From assembly GCF_036373705.1 (NCBI RefSeq), contig NC_089867.1, positions 27,166,323 through 27,230,322 on the forward strand: a stretch of 64,000 nt of DNA, written 5' to 3'. The notes below the pieces were generated by a model, which made no database searches, had not been told where the DNA came from, and was given only the letters and a program-made list of their open reading frames with translations. Position numbers and translations under genes: made by a program. Origin of the DNA: Amia ocellicauda (lineage: Eukaryota; Chordata; Actinopteri; Amiiformes; Amiidae). How positions within the stretch are numbered: the stretch's first letter is position 1; each line of letters starts with the position of its first letter. Positions 24,353 to 36,400 of this stretch are shown here, one piece after another.

Positions 24353-25605
24353 CGGGCGGTATTACATCGTGTATCCTCGCTGTCAGGCGAATCTGCGCAT
24401 TAAAAACAGTCGCCCGTCCGCACACACTGGCACCAGGAGCCCCCGGCCGGTGTTCTGACACTGCGCTTCCCGATCAGGATGGGCTGCCCGGTGTCTGAAA
24501 ACAATGGGCTGCCCCGCTGAAAATACTAAGCAGCTCATCCCGTCTCACATAAAGCACCGTCTGAATGCGCTACCAGCTGTTTCTCAGCACTGTTACTGTA
24601 TTTTAACACTTCAAATCCGGGGCAGCTCATCTGTCGGACAGAAGGGACCCGTCACAATGGGCTTCCGTTTTTCAACACTATTACTGTATTAGAAGCGTTC
24701 AGACCCTATGCAGCTCATCCTGTCATCTATGCGTAAATAGCAAATTGGTCACTATGAAATAACACGGTCAAAATCATTCTAAATGTTCATAATTATTACC
24801 AGCAGATTTATGGGCGTGTTCACTGCGCACGCGTACTCATTCACACGAAGTAGCTGTTAGTCAGCACAGCGGCCGCGTCGCTGGCGGCTGAAGGAGCGAA
24901 CCGGCGCTCTGGTGGGGTTAGGCACACAACAGGGGGCCTGCTTTGGGCTCTGGCGCCCGGGCCTGGTTCCTCTGCGGTCCAGAAGCCGGATCACTGCGCA
25001 TCGCCTGCTTCTCCTGCGGCTGATAACACGGATAGCGGTGCGAACACTGACTGCGCGGCTGTGATTGGCTGGTGTCTCACAAAGGATTTCATCGCAGTAC
25101 GGCACGTCCGCTTGGACACACAGTACAGAGTCGTGGGACGGTGGTTGTAATCCGGTGGACTGATAAGCGCAGGGATCTGGTCGCACCTGGTCCGGCCCAG
25201 GTGTGACTAGATCGGCAGTGCGCTTCAGTCCCCCCCGGCGACACTGCCCCTGAGGGCGCTCACATTATAGTCTGGTCAGTCTGAGAGACAGACAGCTGCA
25301 CGACCCCGCAGCGCTAGCGCTGAGGGAGAGGGCGACACTGGCAGAGCAGCCGGGTTAGTTACACGGACAGCGGCTCTGCCAACGAACAGACACTCATCTG
25401 ACATGTAAAACGAAGGCGCTCACTGTATCCTGATGGAGAGGCCGTCCCTGCAGAACTAATGCTCGCTGTTCGTGCGGTAAGTCAATGACTAATCGGATCA
25501 CTGCAATTAAACTTGAGATGCAGGACCGTGCAGACACACACACACATGGATAGATAGATGGACCGACTCTAGTCCCCTGTCGTCTCTAACGTTTCACCTG
25601 TGATC

Positions 25606-25630
25606 CCGCAGCCGCAAGGGGGCGCTGTGG
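25606..25630 (+). promoter_or_regulatory. CTCF-like site
   Basis: CCGCAAGGGGGCGCTGTGG differs from the vertebrate CTCF core (CC-A/G-C/G-C/T-AG-G/A-G/T-GGC-A/G-C) at about one position. It lies within the CpG island, and a weaker relative (CCCCTGAGGGCGCTC) lies near 25248. Confidence 0.4.
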
Positions 25631-26147
25631 ACGGTATTTCTGCGGGACCTTCGCAGTTACTGCGGGACAGTGCGTGCATCCCCCACCCCGAGCTCCCAGC
25701 GCCCTCGTTAACCTCCCCTCACTCACCCTGTCCTGAACCAGGGCCCGTTAATGATGACACCTAGGAGGGCTTTTAAGTACACAACTGTATACAGAACGAA
25801 GGGGTCAAGTGGTCAGTGGCAGCTCAAAGGCAGCTCACTGGGGGCTTCAGTGAAGGAACTGCCCCCCGGGCTCAGCTCACCTACACCTGCGCCTTCAGCC
25901 CGGCTGTCCCAACCCGCCGACACTGCCTGACCGCTGGGGCCAAAGACGAGCCACTAAAGCAGCTGCGCACGTCCTTCATCACACAAACTCACACGCCGCA
26001 CGACGTTAACAGCGACACACACTACAGAGAGTGCAAGGGCCACACGGGCCCCGGGACCCCCGCACCGAGCCCGGGAGAGGCTCGTCTGCAGCCAGGTCGC
26101 TGTGCGGGACGCGCCGCAGCAGCGCCACAGCGGAGTGCGTCTCTTAC

Positions 26148-26290
26148 CTGCTGAGGATGAGAGCGGGTGATGAGCGCAGAGAGAGGGTCTGTCTGTCTGT
26201 CTGTCTGCGGATCGGGATGCGCGCGCAGCTCGGAGCTGGAACCTTCTGTGCGCGCGCGGCGGCGGCGGCGCTTTTAAACGCGCTCTCGTG
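26148..26290 (-). promoter_or_regulatory. tmem269: Probable core promoter and non-coding exon 1 of the tmem269-like gene
   Basis: On the minus strand a TATA-like TTTAAAAG (26271-26278) is followed by a GC-rich leader with a (GACA) run, ending at a strong donor, CTCAGCAG|gtaagagac (exon end 26148). The TSS would be near 26245. No ATG starts a long frame in this exon, so it would be 5' UTR spliced to 18551-18606. Position and strand fit the gene; the assignment is inferred. Confidence 0.5.
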
Positions 26291-26681
26291 CGCGTGGAGG
26301 ATTCCAGCGCTTTCTGCGCCTGCGCGTCGGCACGGCATGCCGGCCTGGAGTGGGACTTCGGGCCGCGCTGCTCCTGCCTCGCCGGCACAGCAGCACCGCT
26401 ACTGCAGGGTGTCCCGGCCGCAGGGCAGGACGTGGCGCTGTTATTGAGTGGTGTCGCTGTTAAGAGTCCTGGCACTGAACCCCCTCGCCGCTCACGCACA
26501 CTGGATGAGACTGATGCGCACAATGGCATCTCACAGTTCACCTCACTGACCGTAGGGTATCACTATTCATCACGCGTTTACCGCAGCACACAGTGCTGCT
26601 CCTTCCTGGCTACTGGACGACGAAATACTGTGCGAAAGGTTCAATAAGGAACCAATGCCTTTTATTATCACCACTACACAA

Positions 26682-26682
26682 A

Positions 26683-26715
<33 letters not shown>
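26682..26715. repeat. (CT)n microsatellite
   Basis: About 16 CT units at the upstream edge of the CpG island. Confidence 0.95.
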
Positions 26716-26716
<1 letters not shown>

Positions 26717-27232
26717 CGCTTTAATGCGTTATTCATTTAATTCCCCAGAATCAGGGAGACAAGGCACAGGTAGCCACTCAAAGCAGACACAGGCTGCACA
26801 GACAAATCAAACCACTCACTCATGAAGGATGAAAGGCACAGTCCAGTGCACTGCACACCTCCATTGCATACAAATACTGACTTTTATTTGCGTATCATCA
26901 GTGTACAATTTAAATAAATATACACAATGGAATAATTAATACAATAGTGTAACGTCTTAAACCAAAAAGCGAAAACGTTATTCTCTGCGTTTGCCTTTTT
27001 TTTCAGTTTTACAGCGTCTGTTCCAAAATAGCAAGGAGAGCAATAAACTGCCGTCCCAAAAGCATGATTTACAGCCTCTGCAAGCACAAGCACGGGGTAT
27101 TTCTCACTAATCGCTGCTGTATATCCAACAGTCAACATAATATAGCACTGCGTGAAGGGGTGTTGAAAAAGAGGTAAATTGGTCTCCCTCCTACTTCTGC
27201 TCATAATTTTAGACAAAGTATAACAGGATATA

Positions 27233-28453
27233 CACTCACCTAAAGGATTATTAGGAACACCAAACTAATACTGTGTTTGACCCCCTTTCGCCTTCAGAAC
27301 TGCCTTAATTCTACGTGGCATTGATTCAACAAGGTGCTGAAAGCATTCTTTACAAATGTTGGCCCATATTGATAGGATAGCATCTTGCAGTTGATGGAGA
27401 TTTGTGGGATGCACATCCAGGGCACGAAGCTCCCGTTCCACCACATCCCAAAGATGCTCTATTGGGTTGAGATCTGGTGACTGTGGGGGCCAGTTTAGTA
27501 CAGTGAATTCATTGTCATGTTCAAGAAACCAATTTGAAATGATTCGACCTTTGTGACATGGTGCATTATCCTGCTGGAAGTAGCCATCAGAGGATGGGTA
27601 CATGGTGGTCATAAAGGGATGGATATGGTCAGAAACAATGCTCAGGTAGGCCGTGGCATTTAAACGATGCCCAATTGGCACTAAGGGGTGTAAAGTGTGC
27701 CAAGAAAACATCCCCTACACCATTACACCACCACCACCAGCCTGCACAGTGGTAACAAGGCATGATGGATCCATGTTCTCATTCTGTTTACGCCAAATTC
27801 TGACTCTACCATCTGAATGTCTCAACAGAAATCGAGACTCATCAGACCAGGCAACATTTTTCCAGGCTTCAACTGTCCAATTTTGGTGAGCTTGTGCAAA
27901 TTGTAGCCTCTTTTTCCTATTTGTAGTGGAGATGAGTGGTACCCGGTGGGGTCTTCTGCTGTTGTAGCCCATCCGCCTCAAGGTTGTACGTGTTGTGGCT
28001 TCACAAATGCTTTGCTGCATACCTCGGTTGTAACGAGTGGTTATTTCAGTCAAAGTTGCTCTTCTATCAGCTTGAATCAGTCGGCCCATTCTCCTCTGAC
28101 CTCTAGCATCAACAAGGCATTTTCGCCCACAGGACTGCCGCATACTGGATGTTTTTCCCTTTTCACACCATTCTTTGTAAACCCTAGAAATGGTTGTGCG
28201 TGAAAATCCCAGTAACTGAGCAGATTGTGAAATACTCAGACCGGCCCGTCTGGCACCAACAACCATGCCACGCTCAAAATTGCTTAAATCACCTTTCTTT
28301 CCCATTCAGACATTCAGTTTGGAGTTCAGGAGATTGTCTTGACCAGGACCACACCCCTAAATGCATTGAAGCAACTGCCATGTGATTGGTTGGTTAGATA
28401 ATTGCATTAATGAGAAATTGAACAGGTGTTCCTCATAATCCTTTAGGTGAGTG
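27233..28453 (-). mobile_element. DD36E Tc1/mariner element (Incomer-like), copy 2, inverted
   Basis: 1221 bp, exactly the length of copy 1, flanked by TA at 27231-27232 and 28454-28455. The terminal repeats (29 bp) are intact apart from one mismatch at the coordinate-right end (cctCataatcc). It lies just upstream of the tmem269-like promoter, in opposite orientation to copy 1. Confidence 0.93.
27265..28305 (-). pseudogene. DD36E transposase with a single nonsense codon
   Basis: The same 346-codon frame as copy 1, starting at 28305 and ending at 27265. One stop interrupts it: TAG at 27712-27714 where copy 1 has the TGG of MVWGMF. Outside that codon only about seven residues differ from copy 1 (for example Cys/Arg at 12, Asp/Ala in VE-WKN, Ser/Cys in ANI-KE). 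The catalytic Asp, Asp and Glu are all retained, two of them downstream of the stop or close to it. The break is therefore recent and single. Confidence 0.9.
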
Positions 28454-28555
28454 TATATACCCACTGTATAACTGTTAGAAAATATAGCAGACTTATCTGT
28501 GTGGCAGATGGAAACAATTTCTGCTGCCTCTGCTGCACTCCTTTAGGTGAGTGTA
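28454..28555. repeat. 100-bp segment ending in a second DD36E terminal sequence
   Basis: Directly after copy 2 come 100 bp that end with TCCTTTAGGTGAGTG and TA (28539-28555), the last 15 bases of the element's terminal repeat in the same orientation. The part from 28456 to about 28525 (starting TATACCCACTGTATAACTG) is also found, inverted, at 30670-30746. Confidence 0.75.
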
Positions 28556-28559
28556 TCAG

Positions 28560-30660
28560 TCCATTTTTCATTCATAAAACAAAGGCCATCACACAAAAGG
28601 ATACACTGACTTCGTTTCAACTATATAAAGATCATATATATAATATATATTATTGACATCTACAGCCTCTACAAGCAACTGTACTTCATTTTAAACAAGT
28701 TCATTTTTAATTCAGTATTCCTGTGTAGCTACAGCCTGTGATTAACTTTTGCTGTGAAAACTACAAACCCACAGGGAATAAGAGGGTCGCAAAACCTTTA
28801 TTTCAAGGTCAAATTAGTACAAAACAATCTGCACCATTTATACCTGAAAATGTTGTTTTTATACATGTATAGTGTGTAGTGGAAAATGTATGTTTAATTT
28901 TCTTTATATTAGTAATGGTTTCATTTTTTTATTTCATTTATAAAGCAATCATTAGTTTGTACTTCTTTCTGTGGATATTTTATTAGTTTATTGGAGGCTA
29001 TTTGGCTGCTGCCTCACCTCAGTGTGCTGACCAGCAGTAAAGGCTGATTCTGACCAGTGCCACATAAACAGCATTCAACACCTCACACACAACTACAACA
29101 GTAATAAATCATCTCAGACATGTGTTCATTATTATTCATATGCTAATTCTCTTTGTATGAGTGGATTTCAACAAGATGTAGTCACTTCTGAGAGGTCAAG
29201 ATTGCAAGCTATTGTCCATCTCTGATGATACAAAAAGGCCTCTCCAGTCACAGTCTTTAGATCTTTTCTCCACTGCATGAGAGAAATGTGGTGCTTTGTT
29301 GTGATGAGCAAGAAATATGATCGCTATTCTAAAGCAGCGCTAATATTCATGAAGCACACATACAAACACACACTGTGCCGTATACCAGCATTCAGCAGTA
29401 ACCACTGCTGTTCCACGGGCCGATGATCCCACTGAAATCATTGCATCAGCTATATGGCTAAAACATTGAAAAACAAAACAACAACAAAAACATGACATGA
29501 CAGGATAATTTGCATGACACCCATTCAGGAAGCCCCGATTGTTTTGGAGCGGGACGGGACAAGACAAACGCATTCCGCACATGAAGTCAGCGCATTGTGC
29601 TGTTAAATCCCCAAATTTCCAAAGAATTTCAGGCACGTGACACAACTTTCCATTTTTAGACACCCCGATGGCAAGGTGCAGATCCCACACGAGTCTGATG
29701 CTTTAGGCCGGTGTAATCACACAAGCTTCACTCCTACTGGGTGCCCGACCAGGACTCGTTCTGCTCCAGCAGCTTTAGTCCTGTGCCTGTGGACATGAGC
29801 CACTTAAATCAGTTCTCAAATGGTCACCTCAAAATGGCTCTCAGGATAGGGGTACTGAGTTTGTGGCCCCCAGACTCCATAATTTCAGCCCTTGAGGTGG
29901 AGTTCTCATAAATGAAAGTCATCAGTATAAAGATCTCTGAATCGGGCTGTTGGTGACCTCTGTGGATTCCTTATGTTTCAAAGGTTTCCTGGTTGGTAAC
30001 TTTTATCTGTTTCCCTGTTTTTTGATTCAACAATTGACTGTTCCTAGTTTTTGTTTTAATAAATAAGTAATGGTTACTGATTCCTTATTGCTGTTTCCCT
30101 GTTTTTCAGTACATAAGGGTTACTTAGGCTATTTATGATAGCTGTATAAGAAGCATAAATGTAATTTATGGGGAGGACCCCAACACACGCACACACGTAC
30201 ACACACGCACCTTCTTTACGCATGGATAAAATGGCAATGGCAAACACACTTCTAATTTCTTATTCTTTGACGTTGACGATTGTTCTTTTAAGTTACCAAC
30301 TGTTAAGGTACAAACACTTCAGGTCCTTCAGGTCCCAGTGAATCAGGCACCCCAGTCAGTGCTTCCAGCTACAGTGGAGACTTTTCAGCATGGGGTGGGG
30401 ATTCGGGAAGAAAAAGTCACCGACACTTTTATTGAAAGTTTCACACAGCCTTTTATACATCTACAAGCGGTATTTCAAAGTAGTTTCAGGGCCGTCCCGA
30501 ACTTGGATGATATTTTCTTGGCATATGTCCCGGGGCAGTTCCAAGACATGGGAAAAAATATTTCATAAGGTTTTCTTTGTAATTAGTCCAGACATGTAAG
30601 CGCTGGTACCAATGACACACTGTACTGATAAGAACGTGTTATAGATAATTTCGGTTCCTT
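28560..30660. other. Intergenic, AT-rich, no gene recognised
   Basis: Open frames at 29340-29690 and 30338-30599 have no recognisable motif. The stretch 29950-30115 (GACCTCTGTGGATTCCTTA, TTTCCCTGTTTTTCAGTACA) resembles, inverted and diverged, 33790-34100, and is probably an old dispersed repeat. Confidence 0.5.
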
Positions 30661-30669
30661 ACCCAAAGA

Positions 30670-30746
30670 ATGGCCACAGCAGCAGAAATCTGCTACACAG
30701 ATAAGTCTGCTTATATTTTCTAACAGTTATACAGTGGGTATATACA
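30670..30746. repeat. Second copy of the 28456 repeat, inverted
   Basis: The reverse complement reads TATACCCACTGTATAACTGT and goes on through GCAGACTTATCTGTGT, matching 28456-28525 with small indels. Confidence 0.75.
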
Positions 30747-31039
30747 ATACATAGGGGGCAATTTTACCCCAACACCAACCATCACTTATTTTTGAGAAGT
30801 TGTCACATGAAAAAATGGCAAAAAGTTCAGTGTAGGACATACAGGCAGGGCCGGCTCTCGCACTTTTGCCACCCTGAAACGTTGAAACGTTGTCATTATT
30901 AGATAAAACAATATTAAACAACGTGCATTTTCCTTTTTATACTGTGGAAGTGAACCAATATTTTTAAAGGAAGCGCAAACTATGACAGAATTGACAGAGT
31001 AAATGATTCTAAAGCGAGGCAGTAGAAGGTGAATACTGT

Positions 31040-31195
31040 GGCAGGCCAAATTATCATTTAGAGATCTTGAATTAATTGAAAGATATCTTCAAACATTTAA
31101 AGATATCTCTAAATCATTTAAAGATATCTGCAAATCATTTAGAGATATCTTTAAAAAAGCACATTAATTAGATATATATGATAATTTGGCTTGCC
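31040..31195. repeat. Palindromic mini-element with phased AGATATCT sites
   Basis: Ends GGCAGGCCAAATTATCA (31040-31056) and its complement (31179-31195) match at 16 of 17 positions. Inside, AGATATCT occurs at 31081, 31101, 31122 and 31143, each in a related ATTTAAAGATATCT context. No coding capacity; a MITE is the likely nature. Confidence 0.7.
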
Positions 31196-31895
31196 ATAGA
31201 TTTCTCCTATGTTATAGCAAAGAATCATTGAGACATACTGCCACGAAGGGCAACAGAGCCTGTTTCCTGGGATGGCCTCTGTGCGATGCACAAGCAGCGC
31301 ACATCTCTGCTGGAGACGGGGCTGCTGTCTGCTGATGACATAGAGTTTGTCAAACCTAGATTAGCTAAACTAGCCTAAATTGTCATTATGACATACATTT
31401 TAACACACGTAATTGTGGTATGCTCTAAGTTTAGTACTCTCTTTAATTTGATATTTTATTTACATAAAGGGACTTACTTTTGAAAAAGGTACATTTACAT
31501 TTACTTGCAAAACATGTCCACCCACCTGCAACAAGGCACCGTTTATGTTCTGGTGTGGTTGCACCACTAAAGTCTTGACTTTAAATGTTATTAAATTCAA
31601 CATGTTCAATAAATGGGTGGCATGCTGGCACAGTAGCACTGCTGCCTCACAGTCCAGTGTCTGCTAGGTTTAGCTGCGGCTCACATCCAGTAAAAGAATA
31701 AAGGAGTTCATTGAAAATATTGGCATATGATGTACGGGGCCAGAGAAATATAAGATTGAGTTAAAAGTGTGACAAGCAGCCCCGGTCTCCACTATTTATA
31801 AAAAAAATATGCAAAATAGAAACACAAATACAAAAATAATAAACAATTATATGGGCTCAAATTAGCACCATAAGTAACGAATTCAAAATCAAATA

Positions 31896-33030
31896 CACCG
31901 ATCAGCCATAACATTATGACCACCTGCCTAATATTGTGTAGGTCCCCTTTTGCCATCAAAACAGCCCTGACCCGTCGAGGCATGGACTCCACTAGACCTC
32001 TGAAGGTGTGCTGTGGTATCTGGCACCAAGACGTCAGCAGCAGATCCTTTTAGTCCTGTAAGTTGCGAGGTGGGGCCTCCATGGATCGGACTTGTTTGTC
32101 CAGCACATCCCACAGATGCTCGATTGGATTGAGATCTGGGGAATTTGGAGGCCAAGTCAACATCTTGAACTCATTGTTGTGTTTCTCAAACCATTCCTGA
32201 ACCACTTTCGCTTTGTGGCAGGGCACATTATCCTGCTGAAACAGGCCAATGCCATCAGGGAATACCGTGTCCATGAAAGGGTGTTCATGGTCTGCAACAA
32301 TGCTTAGGTAGGTGCTACGTGTCAAAGTAACATCCACATGAATGGCAGGACCCAAGGTTTCCCAGCAGAATATTGACCAAAGCATCACACTGCCTCCGCC
32401 GGCTTGCCTTCTTCCCATAGTGCATCCTGGTGCCATGTGTTCTCCAGGTAAGCGACGCACACGCACCCAGCCATCCACGTGATGTAAAAGAAAATGTGAT
32501 TCATCAGACCAGGCCACCTTCTTCCATTGCTCTGTGGTCCAGTTCTGATGCTCAAGTGCCCATTGTAGGTGCTTTCGGCAGTGGACAGGGGTCAGCATGG
32601 GCATCCTGACTGGTCTGCGGCTACGCAGCCCCATACGCAACAAACTGCGACGCACTGACACCTTTCTATCAGAACCAGCATTCACTTTTTCAGCAATTTG
32701 AGCTACAGTAGCTCGTCTGTTGGATCGGACCACACGGGCCAGCCTTCACTCCCCACGTGCATCAATGAGCCTTGGCCACCCATGACCCTGTCGCCGGTTC
32801 ACAGCTTTTCCTTCCTTGGACACTTTTGATAGGGACTGACCACTGCAGACCAGGAACACCCCACAAGAGCTGCAGTTTTGGAGATGCTCTGACCCAGTCG
32901 TCTAGCCATCACAATTTGGTCCTTGTCAAAGTCGCTCAGATCCTTACGCTTGCCCATTTTTCCTGCTTCTAACACATCAACTTTGTGGACAAAATGTTCA
33001 CTTACTGCCTAATATATCCCACCCACTGAG
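31896..33030 (-). mobile_element. Decayed Tc1 element, 5' end missing
   Basis: The coordinate-left end is intact: TA at 31894-31895, then CACCGATCAGCCATAACATT. The transposase runs on the minus strand toward it. At about 33030, just outside the HTH-coding start (MGKRK-type start near 32957), the sequence changes abruptly into a different transposon. The outer terminal repeat at the 5' side of the gene is absent, so the copy is immobile. Confidence 0.8.
31928..32960 (-). pseudogene. Tc1 transposase remnant
   Basis: The longest open part (32050-32733) has the recognition-domain segment RRATVAQIAEKVNAG and the catalytic motifs AWSDESHF, FQQDNVPCHK and NSPDLNPIEHLWD. Thirty-six residues seem to separate the second Asp and the Glu. 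The N-terminal helix-turn-helix and the last 60 residues are in other frames, so there are at least two frame disruptions (near 32050 and near 32740). The C-terminal piece continues at 31928-32155. Non-functional. Confidence 0.8.
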
Positions 33031-33480
33031 GGTTTACCCACTGCAACCCTACGATAATATCCCTCTCGGTGTCATTCTTGATGGACTGTTCTTGCTGACA
33101 CAGTCTGATTACGTCCTGCATTGACATTCTCAGTCAAGTGGGAAAGAGCTGCTCTTCCGTTTGTCCTTACATATCGCAATAATGCACGAACATCACGGTC
33201 ATCGAATGTGCACTTTCCACCTCAATGTCCAACCCAATTGACTGATGTCTCTCCCATAGATCTCAATGCAGATGTCACGTTAGTCACTGTTCCTATTGAA
33301 ACACCAGCCAGTTTTGTGACTGAAGCTCCTGCCATTCATGCCCCAATAATGACCCCTCTTTCACAGTCACTTAGATCCTTTCCTCTCGCCATCATGATCC
33401 AGAATCGAGGTCAGCTGGACCTGGTCAGCAGTTGTATACATGCCACAGAGCATGATGGGATGTTAATTGCTTAATTGTAT
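33031..33480 (-). pseudogene. N-terminal half of a second, unrelated Tc1-type transposase
   Basis: On the minus strand, from about 33395: MMARGKDLSDCERGVIIGAW, then a stop, then helix-turn-helix sequence, then DDRDVRALLRYVRTNGRAAL and NVNAGRNQTVSARTVHQE, a second stop, and HREGYYRRVAVGKP. This is the paired-like DNA-binding region of a Tc1-type transposase with three in-frame stops. It ends at the junction with the neighbouring Tc1 element, and no catalytic domain follows. Confidence 0.7.
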
Positions 33481-33489
33481 CATGCAGTA

Positions 33490-36400
33490 CTCCTGTTTGG
33501 AGGCATCAATCCTCCACTCATTTATTCAGGTCTTTTTCTTCAATTTGTCACCTGTCTGTATATGTGTGTGTGTGTGCGTGTGCTTGTGTGTGTTTCTTAC
33601 CTAAACAAACTGGGACATCACATGCTCTTAATGAATACGATGCCCCTCCATTTGCCTCTTGCTACATGATGTGAGTTATATCAGTCTGGCACTGTGTCAG
33701 AAGTTGAGCCCATACAATTACTTATCTAATTAAATAAAACCCGGGAACAGCAAAAAAATAACATATAGTGAGATCTAAAAATATCATTACTTATGTTCAG
33801 AAACAGGGAAAGATGAAAAAGGAGTAGGCATTCATTTCTTGGAAACCGTGGTTCAGAAACAAGAAGCATAGAACCTGTTTTACTGAAAAACTGAAAACTG
33901 TAACAAGAAATAAGTATCGATTACTTATTTAACCTGGAAAAACTAAAATAAGTAATAACTTATTTATGAAAATATCAGAAATAAGGAATACATAACCATT
34001 AATATATGTTTTAAAGAAAGTAATAAGGAATAAGTAACCATTCCCTTATTTTTAAATAAGGAACAAGGAATCAACTTCACGGAGGTCCTTTACCGTTCCC
34101 TGGTTGGACTGTGAGCAATTCAATACTCACCTTTAATTAGCCAGTTTTGAGAGCAATGGTATTTAGATATGGATGTGGAGAACTTCAAATTGCCATAGAA
34201 TGTGCATTTAATAAACAAATGCCCAAAGATGTGCACCTGTATTGTTGTAGATGGGTTTCGTACAAATTCACAATTTGTTTACAGGGGTGGGTATTTTCCA
34301 TCTGTGGACGGTTTTTCCATTTTGTTGGAGAAAGTCCAGGGTTGGGGTGGATTGATAACGTGGTTTCTTGTTATCTTGTTAGAGCTCTTTTCTTGCGCTG
34401 TGGGATCTGCATTCCGGTTTTTGCACCGAAATTACTGACAAAACTTGCTGACAAAATGACTGTTATTGATTAAACTTGAAAAGAAATGACAAACAACCGC
34501 ATTGCTTATTTAAAAGAACCATTTGATCACAGCGAGAAGTTGCCAGTGTTGTTGGAAAGGAAACCACAGTGTATTTCTCTTACTGGTGCAGTAAAATCAC
34601 CATGTGGACGTTTCCCAAAAGAATTGAGAGATCATATACCTGTACAAGACATTTATGATCTAATGTATTTTTTGCATATCTTAATATTGTATATACATTG
34701 TAACTGAACATAAGACATGTTGCTTTGCTTTGACTCCACAGCTTTGATGTGCTGCCACCCCTGTATTTATATATTCTTATTGACACTTATTGAGTGGACT
34801 GTAATTTAGCCGCTTGGTGACAGGGCTATATCAGGCTCAAAACATCTGCTTAAAATCCATCATGTCATCTGGGATGCTTTAGCACAAGGCACAACATAAA
34901 CAATTCATTATTGCATTGATTTGTACTGTAGATTAATACGTTCATGTATGCATTACTACAGTGGTTTCCGACCCTGGTCTTGAAAGTCCAATCCGGTTAG
35001 CTTTCCATCATTCTTAAACGGACAAGGAACGCATATTAGAAACTAATCCAGAAGCAATTCACTTGTTCAAGGGAACTCGGGTCCTTGAGGGATGAAAGTA
35101 TTTGCAGTGGTTTCAAATTATCTCTATTTTATTTTACTAAAACACCTGTGAAACCAATTAGGAATTAAAGTTTTCTTTATAGAGGGGTTTATTTAAGGGT
35201 GATGTATAAAACTCTGCATGATTATATGAGCTTTTGTTTAAGGAAGCAGAATTGTATTTCCCAGCCTCCAGTGAGTTTAAAATCCACAGTTAGTCTTATC
35301 TTGTATTACCCTGTTGGGTTTACTCTGTTCTAACAGGGTCAATACACTGCGGTTCCCTGGTACGGACAAGAATACGAATCAAGAAATATACACGATTTTC
35401 AGCCCAGCCCAGGGCCTCTTTTCATACGATCGAGAGACAAGAAGAACTGATCAGCATCATATAAAGGATGCTACAAGTTATTCTTCCAAGAAATGTCCGG
35501 CTCCTGAGACGCCTAGTTACTGTCAGGAGGGATGAACCTCTTTCATAAATCAGAGTTCAAAGGAATGAAGAAATTTATTTCAAACTGCATAGTTTCATTA
35601 ATTTAGTCAATGATTCTAATTAACACAGTAATTAGTTCCCGATTCTGAGTCACGTAAACGGCATATTCCCAATATGAAAACACATCCGTAAAAGGAGACC
35701 TGGTGTGACTTGAAACATGATGACAGGTTAAAAGAAAAGCAGATACCGGTCACTGGATGATAAGCCTTCAGTTTTGTTCAGGGTTTTAGAAGAGTGTGAA
35801 ATTACAAAGCAGCTTGAGGTGACCAATAATATCCAGCCTGCACCAACGCATCACCCTGAATGAAGACCCCCATATTTAAAAATATGATATACCATGTCTG
35901 AAGAAGACATTACAGTCTGTCTAACAATACATATTGGGCTTCAGGGAACTTCCAACACACTTTGACTGATCTCCAATGACCAGCGGGAAGCGAGCAACAT
36001 GTTGCATATTTAACAGCATGTAGGAGAAACTCTGTCATGTAAAGATGAGTGTAAACAGTGGGAACATCCAACTGCTTATATACCACATACTTCCATAGAG
36101 AAAGTCCAAAACATTGGAAACCATATCTGTAAAGAAATCCTGCAAACTGATTTTGCAACATTCATAAAAAGCATGTAGTTTATTAAGTCAATCTGAGATG
36201 GCCGATTCGATACAAGGGTGATCTTTTGTGCACAACGGGTGAAGTGTATTCATGTGTCTAATTTACCCAAACTCCTACCTAAAATTGACAACAAGAACTT
36301 TACAAAAATGGCCAAAGCCTCCGGATGGATTGAATGAAGGCGTGAACCCCAGGAACAACCTGATCATCTCTTACACCTGAGCTCTGATACCGATCGCGTA

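Larger units (their letters stand above)
24830..26560. promoter_or_regulatory. CpG island
   Basis: GC- and CpG-rich sequence in an otherwise AT-rich window, containing many GC-box-like runs and CGCGCG tracts near 26220-26280. It covers the probable first exon of the minus-strand tmem269-like gene. CpG islands mark vertebrate promoters. The open frames here (for example 25816-26154 and 25954-26541) are composition artefacts. Confidence 0.75.

Noticed and set aside
23041..24461. Long antisense frames (up to 264 codons) of Cys, Val, Leu, Ser
   Set aside because: They arise entirely from the CA/CT tandem array; composition is confined to repeat codons and no splice or motif support exists.
24857..26647. 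Several 100-195-codon frames in the CpG island
   Set aside because: High GC reduces stop codons; the frames overlap on both strands and have Arg/Ala/Pro-rich composition without motifs.
30338..30599. Two overlapping + strand frames of 69-76 codons
   Set aside because: No motif or neighbouring exon; both frames cover the same DNA, typical of chance.
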